Origin: CBDEFX01 sp965237635 | GTDB lineage: Bacteria > Chloroflexota > Dehalococcoidia > Lucifugimonadales > CAUZJF01 | Reading direction: 5' to 3' | Assembly (NCBI GenBank): GCA_965237635.1 | Contig: CBDEFX010000001.1 | Coordinates: 1,240,001-1,304,000, forward strand | Length of the DNA stretch: 64,000 nt | The notes under the pieces: model-generated | Database searches by the model: none | What the model saw: the letters and a program-made list of their open reading frames with translations, nothing else | Told to the model about the DNA's origin: nothing | In this document: positions 1-7,676 of the stretch, piece after piece | Layout: every line of letters starts with the position of its first letter | Numbering within the stretch: position 1 is the stretch's first letter | Made by a program: the position numbers and the translations under genes

Positions 1-339
1 GAGGGCGTCGCGCCCGAAAGCGACGACGCCCGCCTTGTCGTCCGACCCTCGCGCCTCCATTGCTTGCTTGACGAACTCCTCAACCTGAGTGCGCTGCTGC
101 TGAACGCTGGCTGAGAGATCGGCCACAAATACTACGGCCTGCCGGTTGACTGTATAGCGAACGGCGGGGACTGACAGCGCCAGGACAAGGAGGGTAACGA
201 GCAGCATTCTAAGGGCCAGAATTAATTGGCTGCGCAGACCCCCCTGCCCCCGCCTAAATTGCCCCCACAGGTAGAGGACGCTGCCCAAGGCAGGCAACAG
301 GAGCAGGAGCGCAAACGGTTGCTCGAAGCTAATACCCAC
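1..339 (-). CDS. VWA-domain membrane protein, N-terminal part (runs off the window)
   Basis: The minus-strand reading frame opens with GTG at 339-337 and stays open to the window edge (about 113 residues visible). It overlaps the last 11 bases of the upstream gene in another frame, so the two are translationally coupled. Two hydrophobic helices lie at about residues 9-25 and 39-60, followed by VVFVADLSASVQ, where D74-x-S76-x-S78 is the first part of a MIDAS metal site. This two-helix plus VWA layout is that of BatA/BatB-like and amidotransferase-like VWA membrane proteins. It is the last visible member of the MoxR-DUF58-VWA operon. The C-terminal half, which would show whether a glutamine-amidotransferase-like domain follows, is outside the window. 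No ATG fits; GTG is inferred from the overlap. Confidence 0.8.
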   Translation of the reverse strand, partial: MGISFEQPFALLLLLPALGSVLYLWGQFRRGQGGLRSQLILALRMLLVTLLVLALSVPAVRYTVNRQAVVFVADLSASVQQQRTQVEEFVKQAMEARGSDDKAGVVAFGRDAL

Positions 340-2143
340 GGCTATACACGTACCATTCTGCTCCTAGGATGACCAAGACGGCGAGGGCCAGCCAGGAGGC
401 CAGCTCCCAGGGAACACGGTCCGACCCTCCTTCTCGCTCCTGCTGTGCTCCCAAGGGAGGCAACCCGGAACCACCGATAGCGGACTCCACAGGGTCAAAC
501 AGGTTGGCGACGAAATGGTCCGTCTTCCTCCCCTCTGGGATCTCATGTATTAACTGGTACAGCCCCACTTCTTCCACAATGAAGGGCTGGGCTGGGAACG
601 GCGGTGCAACCTGTGTCCGGCGTCCGCTGGGCGTCTCCAACCAGGCGGCATCTGATTCAGGAGGTATGGGAAGCTCTAGGGTCGCGCCGGGCCGTGCAAC
701 CAGACTCTTGCCCATTCCAGGTAACAGCCATCGGGTCAGATTCTGCGTCAGGATGGGGAAGGCTGGCTGAAGTGGCAGATCCGAGTCGTGCAGGTCAAAG
801 GCGAAGGCGACGATGCGACGGCTGGGCTCTTCCCACGCCGCGAGCAGAGGTCCCTGATCAGATTCTAGGAGCACCCGCGCCTCTGGTAGGGGCCGTAGTG
901 GGACAGCCTCGCGGACGTGTACGTTCGACAGGTCCACGTAGCGGAGAATCTCATCGCCGCCGGGCCGAGTTGTCTGGACAGGTACAGGTGCCGAGGACAC
1001 CCACGCGGCGCTGCCCGCTGGCGGGTCCAAGACCAGGACCGCACCATCGGGGAGAGAAGTAGGGAGGAAGCCGTCGAAGACCCAAAGATCATAGCCTCTG
1101 TCCGAATAGAAGGCGTCTGGCGTAGCCCTGGTTACCTCAAGCCCAGGCTGCAGGGATAGAGCCTTTTCCAGGAAGCGGTTGCCCCTGCTGACCAGCAAAG
1201 CTCGCGCCTTGTTACCGGAGCCTCCCGTAGCCCAAGCTTGGTCATCCAACGCGAAAGTGTCTCCAGGGATAAGACGCGCGTTCAGGACCGCCGCAGACGG
1301 CAATGAGGCCCAACGCACGGTCTGGTCGCCACTTCCGGCCACCTCCAACTCCCTGACGTCGTAGAGGGAGCCGTCGACGTATAGATGCAGCGAAGTTGCT
1401 CGCGTCTCCTGTCCGTAGTTCGCGACCCGCGCCAGCCCCTCCGTTCCTGTTTCTGTGTGTCGAATGGAGAAGGCGGCAATGGCCAGGTTGCTGTGCGAAG
1501 AGCCGACAGGCTCGTGTCGAAGGTCGAAGGGCAGTGGGCCCAGAGGCTGAAGACCGGTCACGTTGCCGTCACTCATCACCACTACTTGTGCCGGTCGTTC
1601 ACCCCGGACAACCGATGCCGCCAGTGAAAGGGCGGAGGCTAAATTCGCTCCACTCGCCGCTGGCCGGGCCTCAGAAATGGCACGGCGCACCCTTCCTCTA
1701 TCCTTGCTTTGGGCCACTATGACCTTCGGTATGTCGCCCATCAGTATCACCGTGGTAAGGCTTGCCTGAGGAAGCTGGTCTATTAGTCGAAGCGCCTTCC
1801 GCTGCACTTCCCCGAAGCGAGAGGGACTAACGTCGGAAGCCTGCATGCTGGCGGAGGCATCCAGCACCAGAATGAGGTCCCCCTGGATGCTGCTATCACG
1901 CAGGAAGTATGGTCCGGCCAGCGCAAAGACCAAGGCGGCCAGGGCCAGAAGCTGAAGAAGTAGCAACAGATTGGGCCGAAGGCGCTGCCAGAGAATGTTG
2001 GCTTCTATGTCGCGTACTATCTGTCGCCAGAGGAAGGTACTAGAGACGCTCCGCTCGCGCCCCCTCAGGCGCAACAGGTACAGGGCGACGATCGGGACGG
2101 CCAGCAGGCCGAAGAGGAGCGCGGAAGGAGCCAGAAAGCCCAA
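329..2143 (-). CDS. BatA-type VWA-domain membrane protein
   Basis: 604 residues, TTG start at 2143 with an AGGG stretch shortly upstream. An N-terminal BatA-like region has helices at about 4-24 and 58-78. A VWA domain follows with LVLDASASMQ (MIDAS D95-x-S97-x-S99), a SGANLASAL segment where the metal-binding Thr of classical VWA domains is replaced, and VVMSDGN near residue 190. A long beta-rich periplasmic/extracytoplasmic part follows and a last helix (WLALAVLVILGAEWYVY) ends the protein. VWA proteins of this type are thought to form membrane assemblies with MoxR ATPases; client and role are unknown. The stop overlaps the start of the next VWA gene and the DUF58 gene ends 9 bases upstream, so this is an operon. 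Function beyond the family is inference. Confidence 0.85.
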   Translation of the reverse strand: MGFLAPSALLFGLLAVPIVALYLLRLRGRERSVSSTFLWRQIVRDIEANILWQRLRPNLLLLLQLLALAALVFALAGPYFLRDSSIQGDLILVLDASASMQASDVSPSRFGEVQRKALRLIDQLPQASLTTVILMGDIPKVIVAQSKDRGRVRRAISEARPAASGANLASALSLAASVVRGERPAQVVVMSDGNVTGLQPLGPLPFDLRHEPVGSSHSNLAIAAFSIRHTETGTEGLARVANYGQETRATSLHLYVDGSLYDVRELEVAGSGDQTVRWASLPSAAVLNARLIPGDTFALDDQAWATGGSGNKARALLVSRGNRFLEKALSLQPGLEVTRATPDAFYSDRGYDLWVFDGFLPTSLPDGAVLVLDPPAGSAAWVSSAPVPVQTTRPGGDEILRYVDLSNVHVREAVPLRPLPEARVLLESDQGPLLAAWEEPSRRIVAFAFDLHDSDLPLQPAFPILTQNLTRWLLPGMGKSLVARPGATLELPIPPESDAAWLETPSGRRTQVAPPFPAQPFIVEEVGLYQLIHEIPEGRKTDHFVANLFDPVESAIGGSGLPPLGAQQEREGGSDRVPWELASWLALAVLVILGAEWYVYSRGY

Positions 2144-2152
2144 CGCTAAACC

Positions 2153-3043
2153 CTAGACCACGATCTGCGCCCGTTGCAGCAGGCGCAGGACGGCGTCCCC
2201 AATAGAAAGATCACTGTGTAGCTGTACGAAGGAGATGCCGTGGCCGTGACAGAAAGAAGCCACCTCCCGCGTGTACGCACTGAGCCGATCCCGGTATTCC
2301 TTGAGGGTCCTGGGGGTAAGTGTGACTTCCAGCGACGCTCCGTCTTCATCGTCAATCATCTGCCAGTGACCTGTCATCTCCGGGGCTATCTCCTCGGGTG
2401 CAAGGATCTGGATCACGACCACCTCCTGCCGCGTAGCCCGCAATGCCTGCAGCCCGGCTCGCCAGTCGCTGTCAGTCAGCAGGTCGCTTACTAGGACGGA
2501 GAGGCCAGGGCGTCTGCAGTAGCGCGCAGCGAAGGAACTGAGGGCTTCTCCAAGGTCGGTCCCGCCCTGGCTCTGAAGTAGCTCCAGGAAACCCCACACT
2601 CTCCAGACTTGGGCTGGATTACCTACCGCAGGTAAGAAATCCAAGAGGTCTTCCCCTAGAGCCGCGACTCTTACCTGGTCATCCCTCACGAGAGCTACGT
2701 AGGCCAAGGCGCCAGCCACCTGACGGGCCAGATCAAATTTCGGAGGTTGGCCCCATGCCATAGAGCGGGACGTGTCCAGTAGCAGCGAGACGGCTAAGTT
2801 CTCCTCGGCACGGTAGAGACGCAGGAACAAGCGCTCCAGGCGGGCGTAGGCGTTCCAATCAATGCGGCGATAGTCGTCGCCGGGTGTGTAGTTGCGGAAG
2901 TCTGAGAACTCGACTGACGCGCCAAGCAGTGGCGAGCGGCGTGGTCCTACTCTGGCTCCAGCGAGACTCTGCCGTGTTGCCAGCGCCAAGGCCTCCAGCT
3001 TGTGTAGGAAATCGGGCGTAAACAAACTCGATCCATGAACCAT
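2153..3043 (-). CDS. DUF58 domain protein (MoxR-associated)
   Basis: 296 residues. The DUF58 signature is clear: SDFRNYTPGDDYRRIDWNAY at about residues 47-66, followed by a VWA-like half with LLLDTSRSM. This is the short DUF58 form without the N-terminal membrane helices of longer homologues, so it is probably cytoplasmic or peripheral. DUF58 proteins nearly always sit directly after a MoxR AAA+ ATPase, as here (MoxR starts 45 bases upstream), and are thought to be its partner or adaptor. The next gene (VWA) starts 9 bases downstream. Biochemical function is not established for the family. Confidence 0.85.
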   Translation of the reverse strand: MVHGSSLFTPDFLHKLEALALATRQSLAGARVGPRRSPLLGASVEFSDFRNYTPGDDYRRIDWNAYARLERLFLRLYRAEENLAVSLLLDTSRSMAWGQPPKFDLARQVAGALAYVALVRDDQVRVAALGEDLLDFLPAVGNPAQVWRVWGFLELLQSQGGTDLGEALSSFAARYCRRPGLSVLVSDLLTDSDWRAGLQALRATRQEVVVIQILAPEEIAPEMTGHWQMIDDEDGASLEVTLTPRTLKEYRDRLSAYTREVASFCHGHGISFVQLHSDLSIGDAVLRLLQRAQIVV

Positions 3044-3088
3044 TGCTGTGTCCTATTCAAGCATCGCGTCCTTCACACGCCTGGAACC

Positions 3089-4096
3089 TTATGAGGCTCT
3101 AAGCGTCTCTAGCACCCACGCGATGACCTGGTCCGCCGCTATACCCTCGGACTGGGCCTCGAAGTTCAGAAAGAGTCGATGGCGCAAAGCGGGATAGGCT
3201 ACGGTCTCCAGATCGTCCACCGATACGTTGTACCGTCCTTCCAGCAAGGCCCGCACTTGACCCCCGATGACCAACGCCTGAAGCCCTCTAGGGCTGGCCC
3301 CGTACCTAACGTATTGCTTAACCGTGGCCGGTGCCTCTTCCCTCTCCGGATGGGTCGCCAGGACCAGGGCTACGGCGTGGTCCTGCACATATGACGCTAT
3401 GGGTACTTCTCTAGCCACGTGAATCATCTCTTCCAGTGAGGGACCGTGGGCCACCGGACGGGCGTGATCGGGTTCGTACCGGATGGTGCGCCGCAGGATC
3501 TCGCCTAGGTCCTCACGGTCGGGAAAGGGCACCAGCACCTTGAAGAAGAATCTGTCGAGCTGCGCCTCTGGCAAGGTGTAGGTTCCCTCCATCTCAATCG
3601 GGTTTTGCGTCGCCAGTACGAAGAACGGTGAGGGCAGCTTGTGGGTGGTGTCACCCACGCTAACCGTGCCCTCCTGCATGGCCTCCAACAAAGCGGACTG
3701 GGTCTTGGGGGTAGCCCGGTTGATCTCGTCGGCCAGAACCAAGTTGGCATGGATGGGGCCTCTCTGGAACCGAAGGGAACGCCGCCCCTGCTCGTCTTCC
3801 GTTATGACGTTGGTGCCGACAATGTCCGCGGGCATCAGGTCGGGGGTGAACTGAATGCGGGAGAAGGACAGCGTCAGGGCCTCACTAAGGGTGCGGACCA
3901 GGAGGGTCTTGCCCAAGCCGGGTACGCCTTCAAGCAGGACGTGGCCTCCCGACAAGAGAGCGATGACGACATCCCGTACGACATGATGCTGGCCTACTAT
4001 GACACGGCCAATCTCTTCCTCCAGGTGGCGTGCTGTATTGATGAAAGCGGCAACGTCCTGCTCCCCGATCGCCACTCTCTCGTCAGGTTGGTTCAT
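3089..4096 (-). CDS. MoxR-family AAA+ ATPase
   Basis: 335 residues. Walker A is GVPGLGKT at residues 57-64, Walker B LVLADE at about 119-124 followed by INRATPKTQSALLEAMQEG, and sensor 1 lies in ATQNPIEMEGTYTLPEAQLD. These are the hallmarks of MoxR ATPases, chaperone-like AAA+ proteins that mature or insert metal or cofactor into partner complexes, usually together with VWA proteins. GGGAG lies 8 bases before the ATG. Genes downstream encode DUF58 and VWA proteins; upstream lies the coiled-coil membrane gene with a 162-base gap that holds no recognisable gene. Family assignment is strong; client protein unknown. Confidence 0.93.
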   Translation of the reverse strand: MNQPDERVAIGEQDVAAFINTARHLEEEIGRVIVGQHHVVRDVVIALLSGGHVLLEGVPGLGKTLLVRTLSEALTLSFSRIQFTPDLMPADIVGTNVITEDEQGRRSLRFQRGPIHANLVLADEINRATPKTQSALLEAMQEGTVSVGDTTHKLPSPFFVLATQNPIEMEGTYTLPEAQLDRFFFKVLVPFPDREDLGEILRRTIRYEPDHARPVAHGPSLEEMIHVAREVPIASYVQDHAVALVLATHPEREEAPATVKQYVRYGASPRGLQALVIGGQVRALLEGRYNVSVDDLETVAYPALRHRLFLNFEAQSEGIAADQVIAWVLETLRAS

Positions 4097-4258
4097 GCGG
4101 GCGCTCCCAAATGTGTGCCGACCGGGTCAAATCAGTCTTCTCAGCCACGCTGACGTCTACTGGGTTTTCTCGCCGCTCCACCCCCGCCGGTGTCATCCGG
4201 GATATCGCCGACGAAGAGCGCTCCCTCTTCCTTACTGGTTACGATTCGCGGCTCCCGT

Positions 4259-5833
4259 CTATCGCTCCAGCTCCGTGAAGTAGCGCCATACCAGGTCCTT
4301 GTAGCCTTGGGGAACCGGGCTGCGTTCCATATGCTCCCGTGCCTGCTGCGCGTACTCCCCCAGGACTTCGCCAAACGGGAGGAGCCTCCCAGGGGCGATT
4401 CCCGTGCCTGGGCGGGCACGAACCTCCGTGGGAATACCTGGCCCTTGGCCCGGTACGAAAACAGTCTCCCCATCCGTGAGGAGCCTCCCGGCGTCTTCTC
4501 CTCGACGGGCCCCCGGCTGGTCGCCCGCGCCGCTTCCCCCCGTGCCGGCGCCAGACCCAATACCGGTGGCGCCTCCTGTGCCTCGACCTCCTCCCTCACC
4601 ATTGCCTCCCTCACCACCCTGACCGGGCCCCGATACGGAACCCCCGCCATCGCGGCTCCCTCCCTCGGTGCCTATGCCCCCTCCCGCCTGCACCAATGCA
4701 ACACCGCTGATGAACGAGCGAGCGCCCCGCAGGTCGGCCAGTGCCCCCTCAAGGATCTCCGAGGCCTTCACTGCCTCTTGGAGCGACGCCAGCCTATCTG
4801 CCAGACCGCCCAGGGTGGCTGCGGCTGTCCTTGGGTCACCGGAGGCGATGGTCCGTGAAGCCTGCCTAAGAGAGCCGGCTAGGGCCTCTTTGCCGGTGGC
4901 GGAATTGGCCGCCCGCTGGAGACTTGACGCCAACTCTTGAAGCTCGTCCTCGCTCATAGAATTCAACCGGGCCGCAAGAGCGTCCATGGCGTCGAGCAGA
5001 GCAGCTCCGTCCATCGAGTGGAGCGCCTGCCCCAGTGCCCGTGTCGTAGGTGACTTAGCCAGGATTGCTCCGACATCCCGAAGCTCTCTGCTATCGCCTA
5101 TCTTCGGTTCCTGCAGCGAGCCAATCTCCTGCTCCGCATCGGAAAGGGCAGCCAAGGCGGAGGGTATGTCTTTAGTCTCTGTCAGGGCTTCTTGTAGCTT
5201 CTCCAGGGCCTCCTCCGCGGCAGCCCGCTCCTCAGCGCTCAGGGATGTGTCGGGCCCTACGACGTCTTCCTTGGTCTTCAGCAGCTCCTCCTCGACCTGA
5301 GCAAGCTGCTCCTGCAAGTGCTCCTGCTGCCGGATGATGCCGTCCATAGGGTTGGGAAGGACTAGCAGAAGCCCAATCAGCACGAGACCGACCAGGATGA
5401 GCAGGAAATGGCTCCGCCCAGGCCACATGTTGATCGCATCGCCGGGCTCCAGTACCCCCGCAGAGGCGAGAGAGTCCTGTCGCTGCAGTGTAGCGAAGTG
5501 CGAGCCGGAGTTGCGGAGCTCCCAGGCCGTGCCAAGCCGGTCGGAGAGGCCTTGGAGGTGGTCTGCTTGTCTTGCAGCCGCCTCCCAAGACGGCCTGCCG
5601 AGGATGCCGTAAACCATGCCGGCCGTCGTCCCAGCCACAGTTGCGACGACAGCCCATAGGAACACATCCGGCCACGGTACAAGACGGGCCGCAGCAAGCA
5701 GAACGACGGCGAGTCCAAGGCCTACACCAGACCCCAGCATGGCCCACTTTAGCGCGCCCTTTAACGCGAGCCGGAGGCGCCATGGTCTAATGACCGCTGA
5801 CAGGCTCTCGGCTTCGTGTTCTTGATTCTTCAT
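4259..5833 (-). CDS. Membrane-anchored coiled-coil protein with Gly-rich linker, function unknown
   Basis: 524 residues, not recognised as a named family. Three likely membrane helices lie at about 28-50, 55-77 and 145-164. Then come a Glu/Leu-rich coiled coil (about 168-225), an Ala-rich helical region, a Gly/Ser-rich low-complexity linker (about 388-440) and a C-terminal piece ending AREHMERSPVPQGYKDLVWR plus YFTELER. The C-terminal pattern resembles the ends of large membrane proteins found next to MoxR/VWA genes. The start overlaps the stop of the ABC permease by 4 bases (ATGA-type), so it belongs to the exporter-MoxR operon. A scaffold role is a guess. Confidence 0.75.
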   Translation of the reverse strand: MKNQEHEAESLSAVIRPWRLRLALKGALKWAMLGSGVGLGLAVVLLAAARLVPWPDVFLWAVVATVAGTTAGMVYGILGRPSWEAAARQADHLQGLSDRLGTAWELRNSGSHFATLQRQDSLASAGVLEPGDAINMWPGRSHFLLILVGLVLIGLLLVLPNPMDGIIRQQEHLQEQLAQVEEELLKTKEDVVGPDTSLSAEERAAAEEALEKLQEALTETKDIPSALAALSDAEQEIGSLQEPKIGDSRELRDVGAILAKSPTTRALGQALHSMDGAALLDAMDALAARLNSMSEDELQELASSLQRAANSATGKEALAGSLRQASRTIASGDPRTAAATLGGLADRLASLQEAVKASEILEGALADLRGARSFISGVALVQAGGGIGTEGGSRDGGGSVSGPGQGGEGGNGEGGGRGTGGATGIGSGAGTGGSGAGDQPGARRGEDAGRLLTDGETVFVPGQGPGIPTEVRARPGTGIAPGRLLPFGEVLGEYAQQAREHMERSPVPQGYKDLVWRYFTELER

Positions 5834-6732
5834 GGCGCTGCCTTGGCGAGACCTGGCCTCCGGAACCTGCTGAAACGTTTATGTCCGGGTCGCAGTAGGG
5901 CCGCAGCCAGAAACAGAAACATGAGAATCAGGCCGGCGTCCACAATGAGGCTGATGTGCCACAGCGCCAATCCGGTCCCCGCTGCGCGTTGGGGCGTCCC
6001 GAGGAGCGGGATGTCGGGGAACAAATATGCCGCCGTTGCGGAAGCGAGGGCTGCCAGGGGGTTCAGCACCAAGGGGGCAACAACCACATGGGAGATGTCC
6101 CCCGACGAATTCGAGGCAATTCCTATGAAGACGCTGAGCATCGGGGTCCCAACTAGCATCAGAAAGGCCACGGCATAGGACAGCACCGTTGCAATCTGCC
6201 CCCGCAGAATCAACACGGAGATAAATACCCCAATGGTGCCCAGTGTTAAGGCCGAGGCCAGCGATATAACGAAGGCCAAGACGACCTGACCGGGCGACAC
6301 GCCACCGAAAAGGAAGACCAGACTAAACAGCGGCAACGCCGCCAGCATCAACAGGAATACGTAAGAGAGGGAGGATAGGAGCTTCCCCAGGACAATCCAC
6401 AGGGAGGGCACTTGGGTACTCAACAATAGGTCCAGAGTCTGCCGGTCCCGCTCTCCAGCAATTGCCGCTCCAGTTAGGCCAGGGACGATGAAGACGACGA
6501 GAAGCAGCTGGAACTGCGACAGGGTCACGAACAGTTGAAGGCCCACGGTCGGGGCCGCACTCAGGCTTAAGCCGGACTGCAGCTCCCGCTGCTGGCCGTA
6601 CAGCATCATACCGGCGACGCTCGAAAGGAGCAGCAGATACACGGTGATGACGACGGCGGCGCGGCGCCCCCGCATTCGGGTTCGGAGTTCCTTGGTCAGA
6701 ACGGCCAGGTTGCGTAGAATCGCGGGACTCAT
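5830..6732 (-). CDS. ABC-2 type exporter permease
   Basis: 300 residues, about six membrane helices: N-terminal AAVVITVYLLLLSSVAGMML, a pair around 65-90, then helices near 110-150, 160-185, 195-215 and 250-280. The GERDRQTLDLLLSTQV segment after the second helix is typical of ABC-2 permeases of the multidrug/Na+/gliding type (GERerGTLelLLstP). It overlaps the ATPase gene upstream and the coiled-coil gene downstream by 4 bases each, so the exporter and its partners are co-translated. Substrate unknown; the association with VWA/MoxR genes suggests a protein or envelope-assembly role. Confidence 0.88.
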   Translation of the reverse strand: MSPAILRNLAVLTKELRTRMRGRRAAVVITVYLLLLSSVAGMMLYGQQRELQSGLSLSAAPTVGLQLFVTLSQFQLLLVVFIVPGLTGAAIAGERDRQTLDLLLSTQVPSLWIVLGKLLSSLSYVFLLMLAALPLFSLVFLFGGVSPGQVVLAFVISLASALTLGTIGVFISVLILRGQIATVLSYAVAFLMLVGTPMLSVFIGIASNSSGDISHVVVAPLVLNPLAALASATAAYLFPDIPLLGTPQRAAGTGLALWHISLIVDAGLILMFLFLAAALLRPGHKRFSRFRRPGLAKAAP

Positions 6733-7676
6733 GGTTCGTCTCGGTCCACGGTCAGTGCCATGAACAGCTCTTCCAAGCCTTGTAAGGAGTTGAAGCTGAC
6801 CACGGGTATCCCGGCCTCCACGAGGGCCTCCAAAACGGCCGCCTGTCCGGCGTCATCGCCCGCAAAGGAGGCGCGCACCATACTCCGCTCGTGCAAGATC
6901 TCGACGTCGCGGACGCCGGGCTGTCCGCCCATAATGTCACCGGTCTCAGCCGCCCTTCCCAAAGTCCAAACCTCGAGCACCCGGCTGGCTCCGAGCTGAG
7001 CGAGAATGCTCTGCACAGGACCCGACGCCACCATGCGGCCCTTATGGATGATGCCCACCTCCGTGGACAGGTCTTCCAACTCCGGCAGGATGTGGGAGCT
7101 GATTAGCACGGCCTTGCCCATGCGGGAGATCTCCCTGAGCACCTCCCGCATCTCCACCCGCGCACGCGGGTCCAGGCCCGACGCGGGCTCGTCCAAAAGC
7201 AGCACTTCGGGGTCGTGCACCAAACAGCGGGCCATCCCCAGCCGCTGTTTCATGCCCCGCGACAGGGTCTCCACAAAGTCGTCTCGTTTATGTCCCAGAT
7301 CCACTAGCTCCAGCAGGTCAGCGATGATCTTGCGCCACTGGTCTCTGGGGACGCCGTGGGCTTGAGCATAGAACTCCAGGTATTCCCTAACCGTCAAGTC
7401 GTCGTACACGCCGAAGAAATCAGGCATGTACCCTATGTTCTTCCGGGCCCTCGCAGGATGCCGCGCTATGTCCTCTCCAGCTACCGAGGCCTTGCCCTCA
7501 GTGGGCATCAGCAGCGTCGCTAGAATGCGCAAGGCCGTGGTCTTTCCGGCGCCGTTGGGTCCTAAGAAACCGTATATGCTGCCCGCGGGCACGGAGAAGC
7601 TCACACCGTCAAGCGCCGGCGAACGACCGTAACGCTTCACCAAGCCCTCTACAGTGATCGCGCCCGAGCCACTCAC
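6729..7676 (-). CDS. ABC exporter ATP-binding protein
   Basis: 315 residues. Walker A GPNGAGKT at 39-46, the signature LSRGMKQRLGMAR and Walker B VLLLDEPASGLDP are complete, and the C-terminal ACT-like extension is typical of ABC-2 exporter ATPases. It is the energising subunit for the permease encoded immediately downstream (4-base overlap) and also overlaps the large membrane protein gene upstream by 4 bases. The nucleotide site looks fully functional. Confidence 0.93.
   Translation of the reverse strand: MSGSGAITVEGLVKRYGRSPALDGVSFSVPAGSIYGFLGPNGAGKTTALRILATLLMPTEGKASVAGEDIARHPARARKNIGYMPDFFGVYDDLTVREYLEFYAQAHGVPRDQWRKIIADLLELVDLGHKRDDFVETLSRGMKQRLGMARCLVHDPEVLLLDEPASGLDPRARVEMREVLREISRMGKAVLISSHILPELEDLSTEVGIIHKGRMVASGPVQSILAQLGASRVLEVWTLGRAAETGDIMGGQPGVRDVEILHERSMVRASFAGDDAGQAAVLEALVEAGIPVVSFNSLQGLEELFMALTVDRDEP

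Noticed and set aside
4141..4650. 169-residue frame overlapping the end of the coiled-coil gene
   Set aside because: Overlaps a better-supported gene in the Gly-rich region, without RBS or family likeness.
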